A stretch of 64,000 bases of DNA from Globisporangium splendens (Eukaryota; Oomycota; Peronosporomycetes; Pythiales; Pythiaceae): positions 28,285-92,284 of the forward strand of contig VFIW01000145.1 in assembly GCA_006386115.1 (NCBI GenBank), written 5' to 3'. Shown here one piece after another: positions 1 through 8,295 of this stretch. A program made the position numbers and the translations under genes. How positions within the stretch are numbered: position 1 is the stretch's first letter; each line of letters starts with the position of its first letter. The notes beneath the pieces are model-generated. The model did no database searches. It saw nothing but the letters and a program-made list of their open reading frames with translations, and was not told the DNA's origin.

Positions 1-802
1 GCGACAAGCGGTGACCTGCTTTTCCGCATTTATAGCACAGATTTTGGCGTCGGCATTGCTCTCGCGATGGAAGCTGAACATTGTCGATTTCCATCGGCAC
101 TGGCCCGTCGTAAGTTCGTTGCTGGCGATTCTCGAAGGAGCGATAGCGAGGTTGGGACTGCCTCTGATGTCTTGGAATTTCCGACGAATAGCGTTGATGT
201 GATCGCTCATAATCCAATGCAACGGTAATTGCTTCAGTTAACGTTTTGCATCGACGATACTGGACTTCTTCTTTCGTTCTTGTGGTCAGACCACGCAAAA
301 AATACATCACTTTGTCCAGCTCACTCATGTCGCGCACCTGCGTCATCAACTCTCGGTGTCTGCTGACATACTCCATGATATCACGACACTGTCTCTGCTT
401 TAGCTCGTTCAATTGATCTCGTAGTCGCTCTTGCAAGTCCGCAGGCACAAATTCTTCCTGAAGCTTCTCAAAAAACTCATCAACCGTCTTAATTTCGCTC
501 TTCATGACGATGTACCACTGAGCAGCACCTTGCTTCAATGTTCCACCCAGCACGGCCAGGATCCTCGTTGTTAGCGTCACACTTTTCCAATCAATGCCTC
601 TTGCGAAGAAGTACTGCTCCACTTGTTCCTTGTACAACTGAAAAGACTCGTTCAAAGTGCCTCCATATACCGGTAGTTTTATACCCTCTAACTTTATCTC
701 CGTGAGGTCTCGGGATTGCTTCATTGCTTCCATCAGCTTCGTCTGCTGGTCCATAAGTTGCAACATGCTCTGCAGCAGCTGCGCGTTTGACGGCTCTCCC
801 AT
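1..802 (-). CDS. LTR-retrotransposon Gag, C-terminus beyond window
   Basis: An open frame runs from an ATG at 802 to the left edge of the window. It contains a capsid-like stretch (AAQWY near 520, motifs such as LRDQLNELKQ) and ends in a CCHC zinc knuckle (CYKCGKAGH at about 4-40). This is the usual order of a Ty3/Gypsy Gag, which packages element RNA in cytoplasmic particles. The protein differs in sequence from the Gag region of the intact element at 2368-8295, so it is a separate family. Protease and polymerase, if present, lie left of position 1. Parts of the frame were checked and no stop was seen there. The element's LTRs could not be delimited with only one end in view. Confidence 0.8.
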   Translation of the reverse strand, partial: MGEPSNAQLLQSMLQLMDQQTKLMEAMKQSRDLTEIKLEGIKLPVYGGTLNESFQLYKEQVEQYFFARGIDWKSVTLTTRILAVLGGTLKQGAAQWYIVMKSEIKTVDEFFEKLQEEFVPADLQERLRDQLNELKQRQCRDIMEYVSRHRELMTQVRDMSELDKVMYFLRGLTTRTKEEVQYRRCKTLTEAITVALDYERSHQRYSSEIPRHQRQSQPRYRSFENRQQRTYDGPVPMEIDNVQLPSREQCRRQNLCYKCGKAGHRLS

Positions 803-889
803 TTTTTTAAATTCGGACGGTAATCACTTTTAACGGTTATCAAGATAGTAAATCGTATTTAACGCGGTTAACACAGTACTCGAATGAAC

Positions 890-1300
890 TTAATGTTGCA
901 CTTTCGACGGGGTGTAGCATTTTACGATAATTGGGGTCGACTTAGAGCCAGTAGCGGTCGAATCCGCAATCACAACTTCCTTTGGTGCCGCTTGAGGCTT
1001 GGCTTTCGATTCAAGGCGTTTGAGGATGCGACGGAAACGACGGAAACGAACGTCAAGGTTATCTTCAATGCGGACGAGGTCTTGCGAAGCTTGGTACAAT
1101 AACTGACAGAGGTGACGCTTTTCAATTGGTCGTACCGACGACTGGAGATGCTTCTCCAAAACCACAGCGATCCGTTGCGCTTTCCTAATTGTTTTAAACA
1201 AATCTTGTCTTGCTTTGTCGGCCTCCTCTGGCTTGGTCACGGCGACGGTGCGTAATGATCCACGTAGAGTTGGAGTCGGCTCCGTCTTCCTCCTTGGCAT
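890..1300 (-). CDS. Small basic ORF just upstream of gag
   Basis: A 136-residue ORF lies on the same strand as the gag gene and ends 87 bp before its start. It is basic and largely helical in composition, with Arg/Lys-rich stretches (RFRRFRRILKRLE). It has no signal peptide, membrane segment or motif I recognise. Its place between the presumed 5' LTR and gag suggests an accessory ORF of the same retroelement. It could also be a chance ORF, because base composition gives little discrimination here. Confidence 0.4.
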   Translation of the reverse strand: MPRRKTEPTPTLRGSLRTVAVTKPEEADKARQDLFKTIRKAQRIAVVLEKHLQSSVRPIEKRHLCQLLYQASQDLVRIEDNLDVRFRRFRRILKRLESKAKPQAAPKEVVIADSTATGSKSTPIIVKCYTPSKVQH

Positions 1301-2057
1301 TCGGGATAAGCTGGCAATGTCCTTTCAAGCTTATAACAGATTAATTCCTGCACGCAACGAATAACGTATCGTTAGATACAACGTCACGATAACAGAAACT
1401 GTTACAAAAAAAAGGAACTTATAGCCTGAGTTCACGCTGGCAGCTCACCGAAAAATCAGTGAGACTATGCCAGTCCGCTACACTCGTCGACGCTTTAGCG
1501 GTTCACAAATCACAACTTGGTACTCACGTATCTTCCCCCGAACAAGTGCTACCAAATGTGACGTTTCAGCTTCGATGGATGTTCTTCTATAGAGGTTCTT
1601 CAATGAGGGTCGGACGGTTGTTGGATAGGGACACTTGTTGGGAAGACGGTAGGTTTGATTATGAATGGTTTATCGGCATGTGAAATCCTACGACATGCAT
1701 GTGCTCTCATGGAGCCCTTCTTGTTTCTCTTTGTGTCCTACGGCCTACGTCTTTCCCTGTTTCTTTTCTTTTTCTCTTCTTCTCTTCTTTTTAGCTTGAT
1801 ATTCATATATGCACTCTTTTTATATTCGTTTTACTATTACTTGAATGCAAGTGTGTTTCCATGTACCCAGGCATGTCTGAGAACATGGAAGCTGTGCCCA
1901 GCATGCGTATCCTGTGTTCCCAGACACGTCTGAGAATATGGAAGCTGTACCCAGCCTCTGCTTCTATTTCTAGAAGCACAGATGCAGGGCAGTTGCTAAG
2001 GTGCGCTGGCATGCAGTCATTGATTGGCAAGCATGCCAGCAACCTCAGCTCATGACA
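1301..2057. other. Gene-free stretch, probable LTR/leader and flank
   Basis: No protein-coding gene is supported. The right part of the element containing gag probably ends here, but its LTR cannot be bounded because the partner LTR is outside the window. A pyrimidine-rich run (about 1730-1800) is followed by two imperfect copies of a block with the core CTGAGAA.ATGGAAGCTGT (about 1872 and 1926). Confidence 0.5.
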
Positions 2058-2362
2058 AATGACCTTGGGTCTTCCGAACTTCGCATAAGCCAATGCATGA
2101 CGTCGTTGTCAAGATCCTGGGTGAGATTGTTGAAAGCAGCTCTTTGAGTTGGGAAGTGAACCTGCGTTGAGGTTCTGGTGTCCATGGCTAGGTTGGCGGC
2201 TGAGTCCGCCATCTTGTTGAAGGCACGGTAGTGATGGTACCATCCTCGGATGTCGATGCAATCCGCGAGTCGTCGACTTGTCTGGTATAAACGTGCCAAT
2301 CGGTGCTGTCGAGGGGACCGATGCATTCGCTGTTGGGAGATAATGAGTGCACTGTCTCCAAT
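2058..2362 (-). pseudogene. LINE RNase H, C-terminal fragment
   Basis: This frame continues the LINE RNase H domain on the far side of the Gypsy insertion, with the catalytic Asp region IGDSALI, the last Asp in NKMADSAANLAM, and the tail NLTQDLDNDVMHWLM. It matches the copy at 38408-38715 almost residue for residue. It is cut off after SSEDPRS where the sequence switches to the unrelated left flank. It cannot make a protein alone. Confidence 0.85.
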
Positions 2363-2367
2363 CACGT
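2363..2367. repeat. Target-site duplication of Gypsy element, left
   Basis: CACGT occurs immediately left of the LTR at 2368 and again immediately right of the other LTR at 8296-8300. In the uninterrupted LINE copy near 38400-38410 the corresponding site has a single CACGT in the same context (read in reverse complement), which proves the duplication. Confidence 0.95.
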
Positions 2368-2765
2368 TGTGGTGTTTCACGGACCGAACGAGACGTCAAA
2401 CACTCAAATGGGGGAGCTGGAACTCCCGGGTACTCGCTACGTGTATTCTTAACGCACGAGACCAGATTCTCAAGAATGAGAGCTCGTAAGATATGCAAAC
2501 AACACACACTGATCTCTACGCTGCTCTCAACCAGTTGTTCACTCGCTCGCGCCGTTGGTCCACACCAACGGTGCGATCCAGGGGGTGCTTATCTGGGTTG
2601 TGTGGCAGCTGCCTGGTCGTGGGTTGGCCCACACCACTGCGCACGCCACATGTACACTCGCTCGAGCCGTTGGTCCACACCAACGGTGCGATCCAGGGGG
2701 TGCTCATCTGGGTTGTGAGGAAGCTGCCTGGTTGTGGGTTGGCACACATCACTGCGCACGCCACA
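2368..2765 (-). repeat. 3' LTR of the Gypsy element
   Basis: This 398-bp LTR has TGTGG...CCACA ends. It contains two tandem copies of a roughly 110-bp unit (2541-2650 and 2656-2765, about 90% alike by eye). Each unit holds a perfect hairpin-forming palindrome: an 8-bp stem CCGTTGGT/ACCAACGG with a 4-nt loop, at 2552-2571 and 2667-2686. Confidence 0.95.
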
Positions 2766-2779
2766 CTGCCTCCCCAAGC
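2766..2779 (-). promoter_or_regulatory. Polypurine tract
   Basis: On the minus strand the sequence directly before the 3' LTR reads GCTTGGGGAGGCAG, a purine run in the place where plus-strand DNA synthesis is primed in LTR elements. It lies between the pol stop codon (2789-2791) and the LTR. Confidence 0.7.
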
Positions 2780-2788
2780 TTTCTCACA

Positions 2789-5700
2789 TCACAGTCGTCC
2801 ATCGCACTGTCGTTGGTATCGTTGGAGCTTTCGGTCGCCACTTTGGTCGACGTATCTTTTCACCAGATCAGGTACATCCGCTCTGATTGACTCCACAGGC
2901 TCCCAGGAATCTTCAATATCTTCAAATCCTTTCCATTTCACGAGAAGCTCATAAGACTTCATGTTGTCGTTGAATTTGTGGTAGCAGATCCGTTCGACGC
3001 CGAGCAGCGTATCTTGGGCACCCACGTGCTCAATCAGCTCGTGCGTCACGTTCAGCGAATCGTCCCTGTAGAACTTCAGCCTCGAGGCATGGACGTCAGC
3101 GCGATCCTTCGTGATCAAATGCTCGACAACGAAGTAATATTCGCATGCCTCCACGACTCGAAATGGCCCTGTCCAAGTTACCATCAGCTTTCCTAACCCT
3201 CTACGCTCGTCAACCCTCGAACGCAGAACGTAGTCTCCAACGCTGAAGTTGACAGGCTTGCCTTTTCTTTTTTCCACGTTGTATTGCGTTTGATTCCTCT
3301 TCTTTTCTTTGACCACCAGGTGCATTGCGCGCAGAGATTCACGTAAGCTCCTCAGCTTGGCCTCCACGCAAGCACTGGTGTCTTCGATTGTCACAATCAT
3401 CTCGTGGCTGCTTGGTGCCAGAATCGTCGTAAGCGGCGACGGACACTGCAGACCCGTGAAGAGTTCAATCGGAGCCTTGTGCGCGAGTGACGCCACCTGC
3501 GAATGGTTCAAGCTAGCTTGCACAAGAGGCAGTAGGTATGGCCAGTCGCGCCTATTGATCTTGTACTCGAGAATCAATACTTTCAGTACTTGAATGATGT
3601 CTCGATTAACACGCTCTACCGTACCATTGCGCCACGGACAATAAGCGAGCACAAAATCTTGCTTGGCTTTCAAACGCGTGCACAGCTCGCGAATCACTTT
3701 GTTTTTAAAGTGGGTTCCGCAGTCACTGATCCAGATTTTGGCCAGTCCAAAGTTGCTGTACCAGTCAAGCATCGCCTGCGCGGCGACTTCGGCTGTCGGG
3801 CTTTCACATCGTACGAGCTGCGTGTAATGAGTAGCTGCATCTTTCAGTACCAGAAGGTATGCATTCCCCTCAAATGACTCTCCTAAATACAGGAAGTCCC
3901 AGTGAAGTGCCTCATTCCGCTCATGGGCATGAAAAGTTTCACTCCACGGTCTTGGAATTATTCTTCCTCCTTTGACGTGCAAGCAGAGCAGACACTCGTT
4001 ACAAAACCGTCGCACGAGCTCTTTGAGGCGTACCACCTCGAACACTGCTTTCAGCTGGTTCTGCATCACGTCCATACCTCTGTGACCTCGCGATCCACAG
4101 TGCGAGATCACCAGAAGCCTCTCCAGTAGATCGTGCGCTTCTTCAGGAATCCAAACCCTGTCATTAACGCGCCACGTTCCATCACCATCTTGCTCTGCAC
4201 CGCTGGGTGGTCGGTACAATTTCTGATATCGCTTTATCTCTTCATAGGTCGGCCACACAAAGGCGTCGCTATCAAGTGGGCGAATACACACAGTAGAAGA
4301 TCGGCGGCGAGTCGTAGTTAACTTCTTTGCCCTCATGGCTGCGAATCTCTTGGTCACATGCTCACACTCCTCGCTCTCAAGGGAATCATTCCTGCTCTCA
4401 CGACACACATCGTCACCAATCGAAACTCTCATGGTTTCCGAGGCACTCATGGCCTCCGATAACTGGTCACGACCGTAGACGCCAGTCGCGGCACTCATGT
4501 CCGCAGCACTCTTGGCTCTCGAACACGAGAACTGGCGCTCGCCTACGTGCTCATAGCCATCTTCGACGCGGGCTCTCATGGCCGCCAATCGCCGGTCGGC
4601 CACAGCGTGGGCTCTCATGGCCTCCTTCCGCTGGCCAAGATGGCTGTCATTGCATCCAATCCCGGTGTTCACAACCGCGGCTCTCATGGCCGACAGAGAC
4701 TGGTCCTGACAAAGTGTGTTCATGTGATCTCCTCCAGCCCGAGCACGCTTGGCCCCCATAGGCTGGTCGCAGTGATCACCACTTCCGCCAGCCTCGGTAT
4801 TCATAACCGTGGCTGCATCGGCTGTGCTAGATCGGTCTGTGCAGTGATCATCTCCCATCTCTGCTCCCTTGGTTCCATGAGCAGCCATCGCGCCTCCCCA
4901 GCGCGATATCAGATCGGCCCATAAGTTGTGGATGCCATCAATGTGTTCAATTTGGTAGCGATAACCGAGCAACTTCGTAGACCAGCGCAGGAGCTTCCCA
5001 CGCACATGCTTCTTCAACTCTTTCCCTGGCACGAACAGGTGCACAATGTTTCGGTGGTCGCAATAGATTTTAAATCCTTGCGCACGCAGCAAAAGGTACT
5101 CGAGCTTGTCACACGCATGGGCAATGGGGAACATCTCTTTCTCAAGAACTGTCCAATTCAATTGGGAACCCTTGAAAGTCCCACCCATGCATATGAGGAG
5201 TTCATGTTGCTGTGCTTGTATAGGGGTCGTAGGCGTCCAATTTGCGACTTGTGTTACTACAAGCCCCCAGCCTTTGTCCGAGGCGTCCGACAACAGGCAC
5301 ATTTGGCTCTCTGGCAGAGGATAAGTAAGCACGGCGGAGTGAGACAAAAGCTGCTTCACGTCGTCAAAGCATTGCTTCTCTTCCACACTCAATTCGATGG
5401 CAACATGTGCCGCCGATGCTTTCGTTCTCCTTCGGCCTTTAAGCGCAACGTCCAATCGCTTCTGAAGTGGTTCGATCACCCGAGCGTAGTCCACCAGTCC
5501 GTCACGAAGCCAATTCGTGGCACACACAAACTGTTGAAGGGCTGCAGCAGTTGGCGGGTAAGGCAGACTTTGAAGAGCGCGAATCCTTTCCACATCGTGC
5601 CCTATCCCGGCCTCACTGATTATGCGTCCACACCATTTCACCTCGGTCAGGAATAGGTGGCTCTTTTTCGGGCTCAACTTTAGCCCACGCTGATCCAGCA

Positions 5701-7858
5701 AGAAGAAAACCCGCTCCATCACGCTCAACAACTCTTCAACGCTGTCGGAAAACAGCAGCAAGTCATCGATCCAGACCAAGACATGCTTGTACAGCAGCTC
5801 ATCCAAGACTTTCTCAACCGTAGCTTGAAAGTGCAAAGCAGCATCCGCAGATCCTTGTGGCACCCTCATAGGCGTAAAAATTTTCTTGTCCGTCATGTAG
5901 CTCAGGATTTCTCGACTTGCTTTGGCAAGCGGAAGTTGCCAAAAGCCTTTCAAAAAGTCAAACACCGAGTAGTATTTCTTCCCACGGCAATGTTCGAGAG
6001 CAACATGAAGGTTTGGCATCATCCCCACTATTGTATCCGTCTTGTCATTGACTGGCCGGTAGTCGCTCGTCTGGCGGTATTCTTTGCTCTTTGCCTTCCG
6101 TACAGGCACCGCCGGGCACGCCCATCGGCTCTTCGGGTTCTCGTACACCCAGCCAATGCTCACCAGTTGGTTGTTGAAGTCCTCCAAGAACTTAGACTTC
6201 TCCGGGCTATAAGTCCGGGGACGGCACTTATATGGAGTCGCTCCAGGCTTCAAACGGATCTCCAACGGGTCCACCAGCGCAGGTGGATCGTTCCCGAGCG
6301 CAAGACGCCAAATGTCGTACATCAGACATGTCTCTCGCAACTTCTCTCTGTTTCTCTCTGGGAATCCTTTCCTGATGGCATCTTCGACCATCTCACTCAC
6401 AATCTCAATTACATCGAGTTTGACTTGGAAAGGTTCGGGGGTCTCGGCGGGCGAAACAGGATCGTCATCACTATCGACTTTTCGGGCTGCCAACATCTCT
6501 AGCAAACGATCCACGTCAATGCCCAGCTCTCTCAGCAATGTCTTTCCCACAATGAACTCCTCTTCCTCGCCTTCAATCACCAAACACAGTTTCCGATCCT
6601 GGCAACGAACAGGTCCGGCTGCGGTATGCAGAGTCACAAAAAGCTCCACAGCATGTGTAGACTGAATGCACCCGCCCACTGTGCTCGACACTACAGGCTT
6701 GTCGAGTGCGTATTCAATTACGCTTTTGTCTTTTGCCTTCACTGCTTCAAGATGCGCACGCGAGATCAAGTTCACATCGGATCCACTGTCCGCGCAGTAA
6801 GGAACTAATTCCACGTCATTGAGACAGGCCATCGTCACTGGGTTCGATCCTGATTCTGTCATGGCCGACCCGGCTTTTTTGGCTCTCATATTCTGCTTCG
6901 GAAGGGAGCCACGCAACTTCGCAGAATGTTCCTTGAGCAACTTGACCTTTTCATCCAAGCTCACTGTGGGGCAGGACCGTACCAAGTGCTGCCCGCCACA
7001 GTGTAGGCACATTCTCGGAGACATCGACTGCGAGCCATCGTGGGGACTCTTTTCCCACTTCACTTCCTCTGCGCGACGCACCTTGTCGCCGTTGCTCTTC
7101 ACAATGCGTGGCTGGCCTGTTCGCGTCTTCTTGACTCCAGCAGTGGCGTTCCGCCCAAACGGTCGCTTCTTCTGATCCGGCCGGCGAGACTCAGACAGCA
7201 AATACATCTTTTCTTGTCTCAAGGCTTTCTCCATCACAAGGTCGAAAAGCTTGACCGCATCCGCCTTACTTGCCGAATCATGAAATCGCTGGTGTAATTG
7301 AACTGTTTCTCGGAGCGCAGCAGGTTCGATGGACCGTACCAAGATCTTGCACTTCTCTTTAGCTCCTTGCTTGCTATCCATGATCGTGGTCAGCCCGTTC
7401 TCCCGAATGATGTCGTCACAGAGCTTGAAATAGTTGATCACGCGCGCACCGACATCACTCTCGCAGAGGTTCATCTTTAAGCGAGAGTCAAACAACTTGT
7501 CGATGTCAGGTACGGTGCTGTTCTTCACGCTATCAACTATCTTGTTGAGCTCCTTCACCAAGCGCTCGTCATCTATTTTGTCGACCGCAATTTTCCATTT
7601 GTACGTACAGCAGGCAGTGAGCAACTGCAGATCCATGCTGTTCTTCACCGACACCCTGACGCTGTCGGGATTTTCTTGCGTTCCAGCGCACCACGTCTCT
7701 ACCATCGCTTCATACTCCTCACGCGCACTTCGCCACTTAACTAGCGCCTCGTGAGATATGCTATCAATTCGCGGGGGGCACAGTGGCGTGTACACAGGAG
7801 CCGCGAGGCGATCTGTGTGCGTCGGCACTGCTGTCGCCGACTTGGTTTCGTCATCCAT
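2789..7858 (-). CDS. Gag-Pol polyprotein of a Ty3/Gypsy chromovirus
   Basis: This is one fused frame of 1689 residues starting at ATG 7858, only 39 nt inside the 5' LTR. The domain order is: Gag; CCHC zinc knuckle (CLHCGGQH, about residue 283); aspartic protease (ADSGSD, about 357); reverse transcriptase (SDYRPVN near 600, catalytic VWIDDLL near 697); RNase H (LLSDASDKGWG, about 856); integrase with HHCC finger (about 1251-1291) and D-D-E residues near 1320, 1377 and 1414; and a C-terminal chromodomain (YELLVKWKG.....SWEP, about 1630-1680) that directs insertion toward marked chromatin. An unusual repetitive linker of about 200 residues with repeated AMRA words separates RNase H from integrase. 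There are no stops or frameshifts. No frameshift signal is needed to make Pol, unlike many relatives. Confidence 0.95.
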   Translation of the reverse strand: MDDETKSATAVPTHTDRLAAPVYTPLCPPRIDSISHEALVKWRSAREEYEAMVETWCAGTQENPDSVRVSVKNSMDLQLLTACCTYKWKIAVDKIDDERLVKELNKIVDSVKNSTVPDIDKLFDSRLKMNLCESDVGARVINYFKLCDDIIRENGLTTIMDSKQGAKEKCKILVRSIEPAALRETVQLHQRFHDSASKADAVKLFDLVMEKALRQEKMYLLSESRRPDQKKRPFGRNATAGVKKTRTGQPRIVKSNGDKVRRAEEVKWEKSPHDGSQSMSPRMCLHCGGQHLVRSCPTVSLDEKVKLLKEHSAKLRGSLPKQNMRAKKAGSAMTESGSNPVTMACLNDVELVPYCADSGSDVNLISRAHLEAVKAKDKSVIEYALDKPVVSSTVGGCIQSTHAVELFVTLHTAAGPVRCQDRKLCLVIEGEEEEFIVGKTLLRELGIDVDRLLEMLAARKVDSDDDPVSPAETPEPFQVKLDVIEIVSEMVEDAIRKGFPERNREKLRETCLMYDIWRLALGNDPPALVDPLEIRLKPGATPYKCRPRTYSPEKSKFLEDFNNQLVSIGWVYENPKSRWACPAVPVRKAKSKEYRQTSDYRPVNDKTDTIVGMMPNLHVALEHCRGKKYYSVFDFLKGFWQLPLAKASREILSYMTDKKIFTPMRVPQGSADAALHFQATVEKVLDELLYKHVLVWIDDLLLFSDSVEELLSVMERVFFLLDQRGLKLSPKKSHLFLTEVKWCGRIISEAGIGHDVERIRALQSLPYPPTAAALQQFVCATNWLRDGLVDYARVIEPLQKRLDVALKGRRRTKASAAHVAIELSVEEKQCFDDVKQLLSHSAVLTYPLPESQMCLLSDASDKGWGLVVTQVANWTPTTPIQAQQHELLICMGGTFKGSQLNWTVLEKEMFPIAHACDKLEYLLLRAQGFKIYCDHRNIVHLFVPGKELKKHVRGKLLRWSTKLLGYRYQIEHIDGIHNLWADLISRWGGAMAAHGTKGAEMGDDHCTDRSSTADAATVMNTEAGGSGDHCDQPMGAKRARAGGDHMNTLCQDQSLSAMRAAVVNTGIGCNDSHLGQRKEAMRAHAVADRRLAAMRARVEDGYEHVGERQFSCSRAKSAADMSAATGVYGRDQLSEAMSASETMRVSIGDDVCRESRNDSLESEECEHVTKRFAAMRAKKLTTTRRRSSTVCIRPLDSDAFVWPTYEEIKRYQKLYRPPSGAEQDGDGTWRVNDRVWIPEEAHDLLERLLVISHCGSRGHRGMDVMQNQLKAVFEVVRLKELVRRFCNECLLCLHVKGGRIIPRPWSETFHAHERNEALHWDFLYLGESFEGNAYLLVLKDAATHYTQLVRCESPTAEVAAQAMLDWYSNFGLAKIWISDCGTHFKNKVIRELCTRLKAKQDFVLAYCPWRNGTVERVNRDIIQVLKVLILEYKINRRDWPYLLPLVQASLNHSQVASLAHKAPIELFTGLQCPSPLTTILAPSSHEMIVTIEDTSACVEAKLRSLRESLRAMHLVVKEKKRNQTQYNVEKRKGKPVNFSVGDYVLRSRVDERRGLGKLMVTWTGPFRVVEACEYYFVVEHLITKDRADVHASRLKFYRDDSLNVTHELIEHVGAQDTLLGVERICYHKFNDNMKSYELLVKWKGFEDIEDSWEPVESIRADVPDLVKRYVDQSGDRKLQRYQRQCDGRL

Positions 7859-7897
7859 CTCCGCGCGTTCGGCGAAAACAGGTACTAAAGTTAACTT
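7859..7897 (-). promoter_or_regulatory. Very short 5' leader, primer-binding-site position
   Basis: Only 39 nt lie between the 5' LTR and the start codon. The LTR-adjacent bases on the minus strand read AAGTTAACTTTAGTACC, with the palindrome AAGTTAACTT. I cannot match this to a particular tRNA 3' end, so tRNA priming versus self-priming stays open. Confidence 0.4.
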
Positions 7898-8295
7898 TGT
7901 GGTGTTTCACGGACCGAACGAGACGTCAAACACTCAAATGGGGGAGCTGGAACTCCCGGGTACTCGCTACGTGTATTCTCAACGCACGAGACCAGATTCT
8001 CAAGAATGAGAGCTCGTAAGATATGCAAACAACACACACTGATCTCTACGCTGCTCTCAACCAGTTGTTCACTCGCTCGCGCCGTTGGTCCACACCAACG
8101 GTGCGATCCAGGGGGTGCTTATCTGGGTTGTGTGGCAGCTGCCTGGTCGTGGGTTGGCCCACACCACTGCACACGCCACATGTACACTCGCTCGAGCCGT
8201 TGGTCCACACCAACGGTGCGATCCAGGGGGTGCTCATCTGGGTTGTGAGGAAGCTGCCTGGTTGTGGGTTGGCACACATCACTGCGCACGCCACA
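7898..8295 (-). repeat. 5' LTR of the Gypsy element
   Basis: Same length and structure as the LTR at 2368-2765, including the two internal tandem units with hairpin palindromes. Two substitutions separate the pair. On the minus strand this LTR precedes gag-pol and should carry its promoter. The TSD copy CACGT follows at 8296-8300. Confidence 0.95.

Larger units (their letters stand above)
2368..8295 (-). mobile_element. Intact Ty3/Gypsy chromovirus
   Basis: A complete 5928-bp element is bounded by two 398-bp LTRs and 5-bp CACGT target duplications. It holds one uninterrupted 1689-codon gag-pol frame on the minus strand, ending in a chromodomain. The LTRs start with TGTGG and end with CCACA. 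They differ at only two positions (2450/7980 and 2641/8171), so insertion is recent. It sits in the RNase H domain of a LINE. Structure and open frame indicate it may still be mobile, which is inference. Confidence 0.95.

Noticed and set aside
2493..2954. Repetitive ORFs with Cys/His-rich text over the LTRs
   Set aside because: Translations of the tandem 110-bp LTR units; not protein genes.
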